A DNA stretch of 64,000 nucleotides. It comes from an uncultured Pelagibacteraceae bacterium. GTDB taxonomy: Bacteria > Pseudomonadota > Alphaproteobacteria > Pelagibacterales > Pelagibacteraceae. This document shows, piece after piece, positions 21,102 through 32,111 of this stretch. Numbering within the stretch: position 1 is the stretch's first letter; the number at the start of each line of letters is the position of its first letter. The notes under the pieces were generated by a model that ran no database searches, had not been told where the DNA came from, and saw only the letters and a list, made by a program, of their open reading frames with translations. The stretch covers positions 110,571-174,570 of the forward strand of contig CABYCN010000001.1 of the NCBI GenBank assembly GCA_902517455.1, in the 5' to 3' direction. A program made the translations under genes and the position numbers.

Positions 21102-22039
21102 CTATTATCTAAAAACTTGATTGCATTTATTAAACTTTGAGGGGTTGAGATATTTTTATTAATCATTTTTTCATTTGGCCCATGATCAGGAGATACTCTG
21201 TAAAAAGGTAATCCTAATGTGATATTAATAGCATCATATTCTTTTAATGTTTTCATGGGAGCAAGAACCTGATCATGATACATACCAAGGATAACATCAT
21301 ATTTTTTTCTATTTTGTTTTAAAAAGATTGTATCTCCAGGGAAGGGACCATAAACACTATAACCTCTATTTTTTAAATTTGTAATTGCTGGCTTTATTAT
21401 TTTACTATCTTCATTTTCTTTTAAGAAACTTTCACAATGCGGATTTAAACCTGTAATTGCTAATTTTGGTTTGAAACCTATCTCTTTAATAAAGAAATTA
21501 TTGATAAGAATAACTTTTTCTTTAATCAATTTTTGATTAAGTTTTTTTGAGACTAGCTTAAGTGGTAGATGAGTAGTTATGGGACAAACAGATAATTCTT
21601 TATTATAGATCAACATTGCAACTTTATCTTGCTTGAATTTTTTTGATATATACTCTGTAATTCCAAGAAATTTTTTATTAAGAAATTTAGACTTATTCAC
21701 TGGGCCATTTATAAACTTATTTGTTAAACGAGAATTTAAAATTTCAAAAGCAACTTCAAAAGTTCTTTTAATATGAAACTGTGTTTTACCCTTAATCAGA
21801 TCAACATTTATTACATTTATTGATTGATTCTGAGGTTGAAATTCATAGATATTTTTAAAATTAATTAGATTTATTTTTTTTTTTAAATTGAACTTTTTCA
21901 TTTGATATTTTAAGATTTTTATAGATGTAATCAAAATTAAAGGACTTTTAAATTTTTTAGATTTAATCGCCTTAAAAAAAATTTCAAAAAAAATACTTTT
22001 AGGTTCTCCTGCAACAATAATTATGGGCTTATTTTTCAT
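21098..22039 (-). CDS. pdxA: 4-hydroxythreonine-4-phosphate dehydrogenase
   Basis: GLNPHCESF..., GMYHDQVLAPMKTL, PFYRVSPDHGPNEKM. Confidence 0.93.
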   Translation of the reverse strand: MKNKPIIIVAGEPKSIFFEIFFKAIKSKKFKSPLILITSIKILKYQMKKFNLKKKINLINFKNIYEFQPQNQSINVINVDLIKGKTQFHIKRTFEVAFEILNSRLTNKFINGPVNKSKFLNKKFLGITEYISKKFKQDKVAMLIYNKELSVCPITTHLPLKLVSKKLNQKLIKEKVILINNFFIKEIGFKPKLAITGLNPHCESFLKENEDSKIIKPAITNLKNRGYSVYGPFPGDTIFLKQNRKKYDVILGMYHDQVLAPMKTLKEYDAINITLGLPFYRVSPDHGPNEKMINKNISTPQSLINAIKFLDNR

Positions 22040-22958
22040 TTATAGAATAATTAATCTTTGATTTATTAAAAAAAATTCTTGAAAATTGATTAAGCTGTTT
22101 GTTTGTTTCGTAAACAATCATCTTATTTAACTCTTCTTTTTGATCAATTTTAATTTTATTAAATCTAATTTCCTCAATTTTAAGAATTAGAAAATTATTT
22201 CCAATTTTCATCACTTTAGAATATTGTTGTTCTTCTAATCTATTTAATTCTTGGATAATGTTCTCAGATAAACTTTTCTCATCAACCCATCCAATTTTTC
22301 CTCCTAATTTTGCACTTTCTGATATACTGTATACATTTGCTGTATTATAAAACCCAATTTGCTCTATACTTAATTTTATTTTTTTTATAATTGCTTCCAA
22401 TTCTTGATTTTTTTTTTTTTCAAAAATAATTTCAGATAACGAATACTCTTTTTTAGTTTTATTCTCTTGATTTTGAATTTTCTTAACTAATAAATTTTCA
22501 TCAATTTTAACTTGATTGATATATCTGTTATAGATGAGTTCATTCCATAAAATTTCAATTTTTAATTTTTGTTTAATTTCATCTATTGAATAATATTTTT
22601 TGTTTAAAAGGTAATTTTCGTACTCAGCTTCGTTATTTAGATTTAGTTGTGTATAAAGATTTTTTAAATACGCTTTAATCCCAGGATGATCAAGAGATAA
22701 ATCTACAAATTTTTCTAATTCTTTTTTTTTTATAATCTCATTAATAAGTGAGTTTTTAGCTATATTAAAAATCCTATCATCATCTAATTGAATCAAATTT
22801 TTATTCAAACTTTTTAAGTATTCTCCCTCTTTTTTAATATCTAAGTTAGTAATTATATTATCATCTATCTTTGCAAAAATATAAATACTATCACTTGAAA
22901 GCGATGGGGAAATATAAAAGAAAATTATAAAAAAAATATATAAGGTTTTCTTAAACAT
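22029..22958 (-). CDS. surA: SurA-like periplasmic peptidyl-prolyl isomerase
   Basis: Signal peptide, SurA-N-like helix region, PPIC-like segment; between lptD and pdxA. Confidence 0.78.
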   Translation of the reverse strand: MFKKTLYIFFIIFFYISPSLSSDSIYIFAKIDDNIITNLDIKKEGEYLKSLNKNLIQLDDDRIFNIAKNSLINEIIKKKELEKFVDLSLDHPGIKAYLKNLYTQLNLNNEAEYENYLLNKKYYSIDEIKQKLKIEILWNELIYNRYINQVKIDENLLVKKIQNQENKTKKEYSLSEIIFEKKKNQELEAIIKKIKLSIEQIGFYNTANVYSISESAKLGGKIGWVDEKSLSENIIQELNRLEEQQYSKVMKIGNNFLILKIEEIRFNKIKIDQKEELNKMIVYETNKQLNQFSRIFFNKSKINYSINEK

Positions 22959-25345
22959 TAATTTTTTAAATTAGGTGAGCTTGACTCACCAAAGGGAATT
23001 ATAGTTAGTTTGAAAAAAATACTTTCCCCTGGTTTTATGTCTCGATCGCTGTAGTAATCTTTGTTGTATTCTATTGATGCAGCCAGACAATCATTTTTAT
23101 ATTGATACATAAAATTATAATATTCTGTTAAATCAGTTTTTTTATTTCTTCTAGTTGAAAATAATAAACTATTCGTATCATCAAAATTATACTGGGATGT
23201 ATTTTTTAAAAAAGTTATTTCTTCTTTTGAATTATTTTCGTTTACATAATCAAAAGTAGTGACAAAGTTATTCATACTTATTTCAGCTTCCAAACTTTCA
23301 TAACTGACATCTTTCAAATTATTTTTTAAAGAAGTATTATAACTTGTGGATAGGTACTTATTAGGATTAATTGTCACTCCTCCAAAAAAATTAGAAGTCT
23401 TGTCTCCTAACTGGTTTGTCTGGGGTAAATCATCATTTTCTTCATATCTTAGATTATTTGCTAATTTGATATTTAAAATTTCTTTAAAATTTTTTTTATC
23501 AAAAATAGAAAAATCATTTCCATACGTTAGGGAAAAACCACCCTCTATGTTATCATTGGTTGATAGTCTATTTATGTTAAATAAACTATCCGCATCAATC
23601 CTCACCTCTTCATTTCTAACATTTTTTGTATTGTTAGGACTGATTTTGAATGACACTTTAGGTTTTAAAATTTTTTGAAAATTCTCGTTTTGTTTGATCA
23701 ACGGTAAAGATGAATTAAATTGCAATATACTAGATAAATATTGAGACGTTTTCTCCTTAAATTTTTTTGAATTTTGAGAATTCGAATTTACGTTTTTCAC
23801 GATAAAATCAAAATTATTATAAAACCCAAAGGCACTAATTTTTGGATCAGAATTAAATATAAAATCATTTACATTTATCTTCTCTAATATATTTGTTTGA
23901 TAATTTCTTACAAGACTTTCTGACTTAAATAAAAAATTACCATCTAAATTTGGGATATTATCGATATTTTTAACTAGATTTAATTTAGGTAAAACGTATT
24001 CATATTTATCGCTATTTTTCTCTTTAGTTAAATCTTCATAAACTATTAAACTTGTATCAATTGACAGGTCGTCAGAGAATAAACTAAAATTCATATAATT
24101 TTCTAAAAAATTATAGTTAGTGATTAAAGGTGATCTAAATTTATTTGCTTGAAGATAGGTATCATTAGAAGTTTTTTCTAAATTAAAAAATAAATTGCCG
24201 TCATTAAAATTACCTAAATCAAAATTTTTATCATATTTATAAAAAAGATGACTTTTGGAATTTCCATCTTTATGTTGAAAAATACTAAAATCACTAAAAT
24301 GACTACTTTTAGCATTAACTTGTCTGTATTCAGTTTGAACTAAAACCTGATCATCAGTGTAAAAACGTGGAGTAAAAGTAAGGTCTTTATTTTCACTCAA
24401 AACTTTAAAATAAGGTAAGCTCAAATAATTACTGGAGTTTGGTGAATTTTTAATTGTTGGCACCAAAAAACCTGATTTTCTATCAACAGTTGGATCAGGA
24501 TGAAAGAATTTAGGAAAATACGCCACTGGCATATCATAGACTCTCAACCAAGCATCTTTATAGTTGATCAATTTATTCTCTTTGTCATGTTGAACTTTTT
24601 TGGCTGATAATACCCAAGGCGGACATTTACCATTTCTTTTTTTACAAGTTGTAAAAACTCCTTTTGTAATTTCGGTATTTTTGTTATCGTAAATAATACT
24701 ATTTCCTTTAATTCTCGGCTCATTCATTTCATTAAAAGACTCATTATTTAGATTAACAATAACATCTTTTCCATACAATTTGTTAGAAATTGTATTGAGA
24801 TATGCAATCTCAATTTTAATATTATTATTTTCTGGATCTTTTAAATTGGCATCATTAACTTTTATAATATTTTTATTTAAATCGTAATTAAAAAATTTAG
24901 TTTGAAGTATATTTTTAAAACGGTCTCTTAAGATTGATTTTGTTTCGGATTTTATATTATTACTGTTTCTATTATAAGTTATTGTATTTGTATTTATTAT
25001 AAGTTTTTTTTTTATATCAACTATTTTAACATCGTCATATGCTGTTAAAATATTTTTTTTTTGATCAACATCCAACTTATTAAATTCAATTCTAATATTC
25101 TCGGATTTTATAAACGCAATTCCTTGAGTGGCTTTTAAAAAATTTAAATCTTTGAAATATTCAAAATTTATGGCCTGAATTTCTAAATTATTATCCGAGG
25201 AAATAGCTTTACCGTCGTCGGCAATTATCAGGTTTCCCTCATTCAAAATTTTGATTTTTTTTGTTTCAAAATTGAATTCATTGGCGAATGATATACTTTG
25301 CAATATAAAAAAAATTAAAAAAAATAATTTTATCTTATTTTTCAT
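22958..25345 (-). CDS. lptD: LPS-assembly protein LptD
   Basis: Signal peptide, OstA-like N domain, CPPWVLSAKKVQHDKENKLINYKDAWLRVYDMPVAYFPKFFHPDPTVDRKSGFLVP, beta-barrel C-terminus. Confidence 0.93.
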   Translation of the reverse strand: MKNKIKLFFLIFFILQSISFANEFNFETKKIKILNEGNLIIADDGKAISSDNNLEIQAINFEYFKDLNFLKATQGIAFIKSENIRIEFNKLDVDQKKNILTAYDDVKIVDIKKKLIINTNTITYNRNSNNIKSETKSILRDRFKNILQTKFFNYDLNKNIIKVNDANLKDPENNNIKIEIAYLNTISNKLYGKDVIVNLNNESFNEMNEPRIKGNSIIYDNKNTEITKGVFTTCKKRNGKCPPWVLSAKKVQHDKENKLINYKDAWLRVYDMPVAYFPKFFHPDPTVDRKSGFLVPTIKNSPNSSNYLSLPYFKVLSENKDLTFTPRFYTDDQVLVQTEYRQVNAKSSHFSDFSIFQHKDGNSKSHLFYKYDKNFDLGNFNDGNLFFNLEKTSNDTYLQANKFRSPLITNYNFLENYMNFSLFSDDLSIDTSLIVYEDLTKEKNSDKYEYVLPKLNLVKNIDNIPNLDGNFLFKSESLVRNYQTNILEKINVNDFIFNSDPKISAFGFYNNFDFIVKNVNSNSQNSKKFKEKTSQYLSSILQFNSSLPLIKQNENFQKILKPKVSFKISPNNTKNVRNEEVRIDADSLFNINRLSTNDNIEGGFSLTYGNDFSIFDKKNFKEILNIKLANNLRYEENDDLPQTNQLGDKTSNFFGGVTINPNKYLSTSYNTSLKNNLKDVSYESLEAEISMNNFVTTFDYVNENNSKEEITFLKNTSQYNFDDTNSLLFSTRRNKKTDLTEYYNFMYQYKNDCLAASIEYNKDYYSDRDIKPGESIFFKLTIIPFGESSSPNLKN

Positions 25346-26414
25346 TTACTCTTATTAAACCTATGACTGAAAATATGGAAATAAATAAAATCGGTAGAAA
25401 AATTGATATTGAGATGGGGATTTTTCCACTATTTCCTAGAGAACTAAACATAAAATTTATGTAATATATTATCACTGACATTAAAATCCCAAGAATAAAA
25501 TGAAAAAAAAGAGATTTATCCTTTTTAAAATTAAACATAATAATTGATGATAGGACAGTCAAAACTCCATAAAATAAGGGTGTTGAAAAAAGTTTAAGTA
25601 GATGGATTGTAATTTCATCGGATGAATAACCTAACATCTCATAATCTTTTTTAAGACCAAAAAGTTCAATTAAATTTAATGTTGAAATATTAGAAAATAA
25701 ATTTGTAATTTTATCTTTGTCAAAACTAGTTTGAAATTCTAATTCCGGGATATCCTTTTTAGAAATATTTTTAATAGTGATCGTCGGCTCTTTAACTATC
25801 CATTTTTTTTTGTTTATATTTACTATTTTTGCTTGAATAATTTTCTCTAGGTCAAAGTTTTGATCAAATTGATTAATTACAACATCACCTAAATTGTCGT
25901 TTTTTATTGATTTAGCTTTAATAATAATAACCGAGTTTGCAATTTCATCTTTCAACCACAATCCATTTTCAGTTACTACAGCAAGATATTTATTATCATT
26001 AGAGTACCTATTCTTTATATCCGTATAAATAAAATTTAAAGAAGAAGCTAAGTTATAAAAAATTAGAACCGTAATTATTCCAATGAAAATTGAAGATAAA
26101 AATAAAATTTTAATTATCTTCAAATTGCTTAAGCCATTATTTTTCATATGATTTAATTCATCTTTTTTAAATAAATCAAAAAATAAAAATTGTGTAGATA
26201 TCAAAAAAATAAAAGGGAATATTTCAAACAAAGTTATAGGCGCATTTAAAAATGTTAAAAAATAGGGAAACAAAAAACCAACTTCTGAATTTTTGAAAAA
26301 AGAGATCTCTTCAAGAATACTCAGAACAATTATTAAACTTAAAAAAATTAAACTTATGATAAAAAATTTATTAATAAAGTTTTTAATTATATATTTTTCG
26401 TAAATTTTAAGCAT
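25335..26414 (-). CDS. lptG: LPS export permease LptG
   Basis: LptF/G-family membrane protein, paired with lptF upstream of lptD. Confidence 0.88.
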   Translation of the reverse strand: MLKIYEKYIIKNFINKFFIISLIFLSLIIVLSILEEISFFKNSEVGFLFPYFLTFLNAPITLFEIFPFIFLISTQFLFFDLFKKDELNHMKNNGLSNLKIIKILFLSSIFIGIITVLIFYNLASSLNFIYTDIKNRYSNDNKYLAVVTENGLWLKDEIANSVIIIKAKSIKNDNLGDVVINQFDQNFDLEKIIQAKIVNINKKKWIVKEPTITIKNISKKDIPELEFQTSFDKDKITNLFSNISTLNLIELFGLKKDYEMLGYSSDEITIHLLKLFSTPLFYGVLTVLSSIIMFNFKKDKSLFFHFILGILMSVIIYYINFMFSSLGNSGKIPISISIFLPILFISIFSVIGLIRVNEK

Positions 26415-27522
26415 TTTTAATTCTATTATAAAAAATTGTATAGATTAAAATAAAACTGATCCACGGTAATATTAAATATGTAATAAATGCGAGATTTGAA
26501 CTTGCTGAATATCTTAATGAACCCTCAGATAATATTAATATCAAAAGGGTGATTAAAAAAATGTAACGTTTATATTTTTCATATGTAATTTTACTTTTGG
26601 GTAATATAATTAAAAAACAACACAAAAGAGCTATAATTGGAATATATAGAGGTTTATAAAATCTTTTAAGTAATTCTTGGTCGACTTCTTTTGATAATTT
26701 TTTTTCACAAATAAATCTTCTATCGATATTTGTTAAATTACTGTCTTCATTTTTCAATGAACATTTTAATAGAGCCATAGATTGTCTTTCTTGAATTTTA
26801 GGCTCTAAAATTGTGTATGATGAAAAATCAGCTAAGTTGAAATCAATTTGATCAAAATTAAAAACATTTATTTTATTTTTTTCTTTATTAATAATTCTTC
26901 CATTATAGAGTTTAAATATTTTTTTTTGATTATTATCAACAATTAACCCAGACTTAGCATAAATCATTTTTGAATTTGATTTAGTAGAATCATCTAAAAA
27001 AATATTATTGAACGTACCATTTTCATTTTGAGAATTAATAAAAATAGTTAAACCTTTGACAACATTTATAAATTTACCCTCTTTAATCAAAGAAGAGAAA
27101 AAATCTACATTTGAATTTTTTAAAAATTCACGTGCTTTATATTGAGAAAAAGGTGATAAAAAACTCCCTAACCAAATTTGAGCTACGGTAAGTACTATAG
27201 ACATATAAATAATTGTATTTGCAAAATTTATTTTCGTGATTCCATGAAACCAAAAAATTGATAGTTCATTTCTGGACTCGTAACTAACCAAAACGTAAAA
27301 GAGGGAAATAAAGAAGACAAAAGGAATAATTCTATGAATAATTTTAGGAAAATTGAATATTATGAAGGAAAAATAGGTTTTGAACCCATGTCCATCTTGA
27401 GTAACAAAATCAAAATAATTAACCGCTTGTATTGTCCACACTATTAATCCAATCGAAAAACACATTATTATGAATAAAATGAATGTATCTTTAATAAATT
27501 TTCTAAAAATTAATTTTTTCAT
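26407..27522 (-). CDS. lptF: LPS export permease LptF
   Basis: LptF/G-family membrane protein; operon position. Confidence 0.88.
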   Translation of the reverse strand: MKKLIFRKFIKDTFILFIIMCFSIGLIVWTIQAVNYFDFVTQDGHGFKTYFSFIIFNFPKIIHRIIPFVFFISLFYVLVSYESRNELSIFWFHGITKINFANTIIYMSIVLTVAQIWLGSFLSPFSQYKAREFLKNSNVDFFSSLIKEGKFINVVKGLTIFINSQNENGTFNNIFLDDSTKSNSKMIYAKSGLIVDNNQKKIFKLYNGRIINKEKNKINVFNFDQIDFNLADFSSYTILEPKIQERQSMALLKCSLKNEDSNLTNIDRRFICEKKLSKEVDQELLKRFYKPLYIPIIALLCCFLIILPKSKITYEKYKRYIFLITLLILILSEGSLRYSASSNLAFITYLILPWISFILIYTIFYNRIKNA

Positions 27523-27582
27523 TGAAAATATTTAATTTCTAAATATATAGCATTCATTTATAACACTTTGTAATTAAAAATT

Positions 27583-29040
27583 ATGACTTTAAAGATTAAC
27601 TTCAAAAACAATACCTCAAAAAAAACCTCTACAAATCTCGTTTTATTTGTGAATGAAAATTTTAAAACAGACAGTCTAAAAAAGTATATTTCTATGTCTG
27701 AGCTCAATTATATATCAGACTTATTAAAGGTTAGTGATTTAAATAAAAATCTATTTGTTTTTGAACTTAGTTCAAAAAAAAAAATCATTCTTGTGTCTAT
27801 TAAAAAAAATTTAAAAAATTCTGAAATAGAAAATTTAGGAGCTGAATTATATGGGCGTATAATTTATGAAAAGAATAGTAAGTACCTCGTTAACTCAGAT
27901 AGTATAATTGGTAATTATGAAAATTTTATTGGTTTTTTTCTTCACGGACTTAAATTAAAATCTTATGAGTTTAAAAAATACATAACAAGTAAAAAAAAAA
28001 AAGAAATTATTTTAAATGTAATTGGAAACAAGAACAAACCTTCAAAGAGTAATCAATTAAGATTTAGTGCATTAGAAAAAGGAACTTTTTACACCAGAGA
28101 TCTGGTTTCTGAACCTGGAAATGTTCTTCATCCAGACGAATATGCAAAAAGACTAAATTCTCTGAAAAAAGATGGTCTAAAAATAAATATATATGATGAT
28201 AAAAAATTAAAGAAATTGGGTATGAATGCTTTACTTGGTGTGGGGCAAGGAAGTATCAGGGGTTCATATCTTGTAACTATAGAATGGAAGGGTTTAAAAA
28301 ATAACTCTAAACCTCTAGCTTTTGTTGGAAAAGGAGTTTGCTTCGATACAGGTGGTTACTCTTTGAAACCTGCAAAATTCATGGAAGATATGACATATGA
28401 CATGGCTGGTTCTGCAACAGTAGTAGGTTTAATGAAAAATCTTGCATTAAGAAATGCAAAAATAAATGCGGTAGGTGTAGTTGGACTTGTGGAAAATATG
28501 GTTAGCGGAAATGCTCAAAGACCAGGTGATATTGTTAAATCTTATAGTGGTAAAACAATTGAGATTTTAAATACCGACGCCGAAGGAAGGCTAGTTTTAG
28601 CTGATGCTATTACTTTTACAGAAAAAAAATTTCAGCCTAAATTTATAGTTGATCTGGCAACTTTAACTGGTGCTATTATAGTTTCTCTAGGATCAGAGTA
28701 CGCAGGACTTTTTTCTAATAACGATAAATTATCCAAACAGTTAGTTGATGCTGGCCAAAAAGTGAATGAAAAATTATGGAGAATGCCACTGCACAAAAAT
28801 TATGATAAGTTAATAAATTCTAAAAATGCTGATATGCAAAATATTAATTATGTTGGTGGCGCTGGCTCAACAACTGCGGCGCAATTTTTACAAAGATTTA
28901 TTTTAAATAAAACACCTTGGGCTCATCTAGATATAGCTGGAATGGCTTTTTCAAAATATGGTGGCGCACTAAATTCCGGAGGTGCAACTGGTTACGGTGT
29001 AAGGTTGTTAAATCAATTAATTGAAGATTATTATGAGTAA
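27583..29040 (+). CDS. pepA: Leucyl aminopeptidase
   Basis: VGKGVCFDTGGYSLKP, NTDAEGRLVLADAI. Confidence 0.96.
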   Translation: MTLKINFKNNTSKKTSTNLVLFVNENFKTDSLKKYISMSELNYISDLLKVSDLNKNLFVFELSSKKKIILVSIKKNLKNSEIENLGAELYGRIIYEKNSKYLVNSDSIIGNYENFIGFFLHGLKLKSYEFKKYITSKKKKEIILNVIGNKNKPSKSNQLRFSALEKGTFYTRDLVSEPGNVLHPDEYAKRLNSLKKDGLKINIYDDKKLKKLGMNALLGVGQGSIRGSYLVTIEWKGLKNNSKPLAFVGKGVCFDTGGYSLKPAKFMEDMTYDMAGSATVVGLMKNLALRNAKINAVGVVGLVENMVSGNAQRPGDIVKSYSGKTIEILNTDAEGRLVLADAITFTEKKFQPKFIVDLATLTGAIIVSLGSEYAGLFSNNDKLSKQLVDAGQKVNEKLWRMPLHKNYDKLINSKNADMQNINYVGGAGSTTAAQFLQRFILNKTPWAHLDIAGMAFSKYGGALNSGGATGYGVRLLNQLIEDYYE

Positions 29041-29443
29041 TATAGAACAGACTTTATCAATAATAAAACCTGACGCAGTACAAAGAGGTCTAGATAATGC
29101 CATCAAAGACATGTTAAAAAGTAAGGGTTTCTTAATTATAAAGGAAAAAAAAATTCAAATTGAAAAATCCGAAGCAGAAAAATTTTACAAAGTTCATGAG
29201 ACCAAGTCATTTTATAACGATTTGTGCTCTTATCTTTCATCTGGCCCAATAGTAGCTATGATTTTAGAAAAAGAAAATGCTGTCTTAGATAATAGAGAGT
29301 TAATGGGTGCAACAGATCCTAAGGATGCGTTAGAAGGGACAATTAGAGAAAAGTATGGGATTTCTATTGATAAAAATTCAGTTCATGGATCTGATAGTGT
29401 AGAAAATGCTAAAATTGAAATCAATTTTTTTTTTAAGGACTAA
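29033..29443 (+). CDS. ndk: Nucleoside diphosphate kinase
   Basis: TLSIIKPDAVQRG, GATDPKDALEGTIREKYG, NSVHGSDS; ATG at 29033 preferred over the track's TTG at 29021. Confidence 0.96.
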   Translation: MSNIEQTLSIIKPDAVQRGLDNAIKDMLKSKGFLIIKEKKIQIEKSEAEKFYKVHETKSFYNDLCSYLSSGPIVAMILEKENAVLDNRELMGATDPKDALEGTIREKYGISIDKNSVHGSDSVENAKIEINFFFKD

Positions 29444-30014
29444 AAATTTTCATTATTGCTTTTGGATATAACTTATGTTCTTCGATTAAAATTTTTTTAG
29501 CTAGTGTGTTGGTAGTTTCATTTTTACTTATCTTTACCCTTTTTTGAAGAATAATTTTACCAGAATCAAGTTTTGCACTTACAAAGTGAACACTACAACC
29601 TGAGTATTTTTCTTTCTTTTTTAAAACTCTTTCATGGGTATTAAGACCCTTAAATTTTGGAAGAAGTGATGGGTGAATATTTAATATAGTTCCATTAAAA
29701 TTTTTTATGAAAGATTTAGAAAGAATTTTCATAAAACCAGCCAAACAAATTAAATCTATTTTTCTCTTTTTTAATTCAAAAAGTATTTTTCTTTCAACTA
29801 CTTTTTTTTCTTTAAAGTTAAATATTCTTTTTTTTATATTAAAAATCTTACTATAATTTAGACCTTTTGATTTGGAATTATCTGAAATAATTATATCAAT
29901 TGAAATAGGCGATTTCTTTAATTTTGAAAATTTAATAAGTGAATTTAAATTACTTCCTTTTCCTGAAATAAAAACTGCTGTTTTTACCTTATTAGATCCA
30001 ATTGATAGAGCCAT
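29433..30014 (-). CDS. purN: Phosphoribosylglycinamide formyltransferase
   Basis: VFISGKGSNLNSL, LAGFMKILS, NIHPSLLPKFKG. Track start at 30068 is probably too far upstream. Confidence 0.93.
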   Translation of the reverse strand: MALSIGSNKVKTAVFISGKGSNLNSLIKFSKLKKSPISIDIIISDNSKSKGLNYSKIFNIKKRIFNFKEKKVVERKILFELKKRKIDLICLAGFMKILSKSFIKNFNGTILNIHPSLLPKFKGLNTHERVLKKKEKYSGCSVHFVSAKLDSGKIILQKRVKISKNETTNTLAKKILIEEHKLYPKAIMKIFSP

Positions 30015-31020
30015 CGAGCCTAATTTTATTTTTTCCCTTAGCAATTTTTCCAATGATGTAAGGTTCAAATTTTTTAGAGAAATATTTTTTAATTTTACCT
30101 AGCTTTTTTGAATTAATTATAAGACAAAATCCAACACCACAATTAAACGTTTTGAGCATCTCTCTATCAGAAATTCCATTTTTTTTTAGCCACTTAAAAA
30201 TTTTATAAGTTTTGATTTTTTCTAGATTTATTTCAGCAATTAAATTTTCAGGAATAATTCTTTTAAGATTATCTTCAATACCACCACCAGTTATATTTGC
30301 ACATCCATTAATTAAATTTCTATCTATTAATTTAAGTATCTCTTTTACATAAATCTTTGTAGGTTTTAAAAGTTCATTTTTCAAAAATTTATTTTTTTTA
30401 ATATCTATCTTTTTTTTTTTTAATAAATGTCTCACCAACGAGTAACCATTTGAATGGAGTCCACTTGATGGAATAGCCACAATAAGGTTATTTTTTTTAA
30501 TTTTGTTTTTACTTAAAATTTTATTTTTACTTACTGTTCCTACGGCAAATCCTGCTATATCAAATTTACCTTTTTCATAAGTTCCTGGCATTTCAGCTGT
30601 TTCACCACCAGCTAATTCACAGCCTGATATTTTACAACCTTTTAAAATACCTTTTATGATTGATTTAAGTTTTGCTAAGTCAATCTTGTTGATAGAAATA
30701 TAGTCCAAGAAAATCAGAGGTTTTGCACCTTGCACAATTAAATCGTTAACGCTCATCGCTACTAAATCAATTCCAATTGTGTCAAACTTATTCAATATAT
30801 TTGCAATTTCAATTTTTGTTCCAACACCATCTGTACTAGCGACTATTTTGGGTTTTTTTGTATCATTTGGAATATTTGAAATTGATCCAAAACCACCGAT
30901 ATTATTTATCTTTTTTCTTGTTAAACTTTTTCTCGATTCTCTTGATATAAAATTTATAAATTGATCTGCAGCTTTGATATTCACGCCACTTTTTTTATAG
31001 GTAAATAAGTTTTTATTCAT
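29992..31020 (-). CDS. purM: Phosphoribosylformylglycinamidine cyclo-ligase
   Basis: STDGVGTKIEIA, GGETAEMPG, GLHSNGYSLVR, ITGGGIEDNL. Confidence 0.96.
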   Translation of the reverse strand: MNKNLFTYKKSGVNIKAADQFINFISRESRKSLTRKKINNIGGFGSISNIPNDTKKPKIVASTDGVGTKIEIANILNKFDTIGIDLVAMSVNDLIVQGAKPLIFLDYISINKIDLAKLKSIIKGILKGCKISGCELAGGETAEMPGTYEKGKFDIAGFAVGTVSKNKILSKNKIKKNNLIVAIPSSGLHSNGYSLVRHLLKKKKIDIKKNKFLKNELLKPTKIYVKEILKLIDRNLINGCANITGGGIEDNLKRIIPENLIAEINLEKIKTYKIFKWLKKNGISDREMLKTFNCGVGFCLIINSKKLGKIKKYFSKKFEPYIIGKIAKGKNKIRLDGSINWI

Positions 31021-31031
31021 TATTATGTAGT

Positions 31032-32111
31032 ATGTTGAGTATATACAAAAGATTTCACCTTAAGTTCTTATATATTTTTTTTGTATTTCTATCTCTAACA
31101 ATATATTTTTTTTCCACAAGTAAGTCGTATAGTAAAGGTTTTGATATTGATAATATTGAAATATCTGAGCCTTTTGAGATAAATTTTAACAAAAATCAAG
31201 TAATAGATGAAGGTTTTAAAAAAGCGTTTTCAGAATTAGTTTTATTAATATTAAATTCTTCAGATCAAATTAAAGTAGAACAAGTGAAATTAAGTGAAAT
31301 CAAAGCTATGATTGAAACATTTTCAATCAAAGAAGAAAAGTTTATAAATGAAACTTATTATTTAAATTTAGGAGTATCTTTTAATAAAAAAAAAATCTTC
31401 AAATATTTAGAGAGCAAGAATATTTTTCCGTCAATTCCTTTGAAAAAAAAAATTTTATTTATTCCTATAATTATTGATGAAAATAAGAGAGAATTACTTG
31501 TTTTCTCTAGGAATAAAATTTTCAGTGAATGGAATAATAATGATTCTAGTTATCATTTGATAGAATATATACTTCCAACTGAAGATCTTGAAGATTTAAG
31601 TTTGTTAAAGAAAAAATATGAATTTATTGAAAACTATGACTTTAAAGAGATCATAAGTAAATATGATTTAGAAGATTCAATTATTGCCCTAATTTTTAAA
31701 AATGAAAGAGATGTAAGAATTTTATCAAAAATTAATATTAATGATGATATGATTTTAAAAAATCAATCGTTCACCAATATGGATCTCAATAACTCTCTTC
31801 AGATAGAGTCTATTACAAATAATTTAAAAATGATATATGAAGATTATTGGAAAAAATTAAACCAAATCAATACATCTATAAAACTTCCAATCAATATAAG
31901 AGTAAAAAGTTCTGATAATAAGAAAATTTTAAATTTTGAAAATATTTTGTACAATGATGACTTGATTTATGATTTTTCTATCATCAAATTTGATAAAGAT
32001 TATGTTTACTATCAAGTAATTTTTAATGGAACACCAAACAATTTTTTAAAATCTATGAACGAAAATAAATTAGATTTTAACACCCAAAATTTAATTTGGA
32101 TTCTTAAATGA
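31032..32111 (+). CDS. Probable DUF2066-type protein
   Basis: Secreted/anchored hypothetical; call rests mainly on position between purM and hda. Confidence 0.5.
   Translation: MLSIYKRFHLKFLYIFFVFLSLTIYFFSTSKSYSKGFDIDNIEISEPFEINFNKNQVIDEGFKKAFSELVLLILNSSDQIKVEQVKLSEIKAMIETFSIKEEKFINETYYLNLGVSFNKKKIFKYLESKNIFPSIPLKKKILFIPIIIDENKRELLVFSRNKIFSEWNNNDSSYHLIEYILPTEDLEDLSLLKKKYEFIENYDFKEIISKYDLEDSIIALIFKNERDVRILSKININDDMILKNQSFTNMDLNNSLQIESITNNLKMIYEDYWKKLNQINTSIKLPINIRVKSSDNKKILNFENILYNDDLIYDFSIIKFDKDYVYYQVIFNGTPNNFLKSMNENKLDFNTQNLIWILK

Noticed and set aside
23346-23678. 110-aa plus-strand ORF inside lptD
   Set aside because: Antisense to a clear lptD; no motif.
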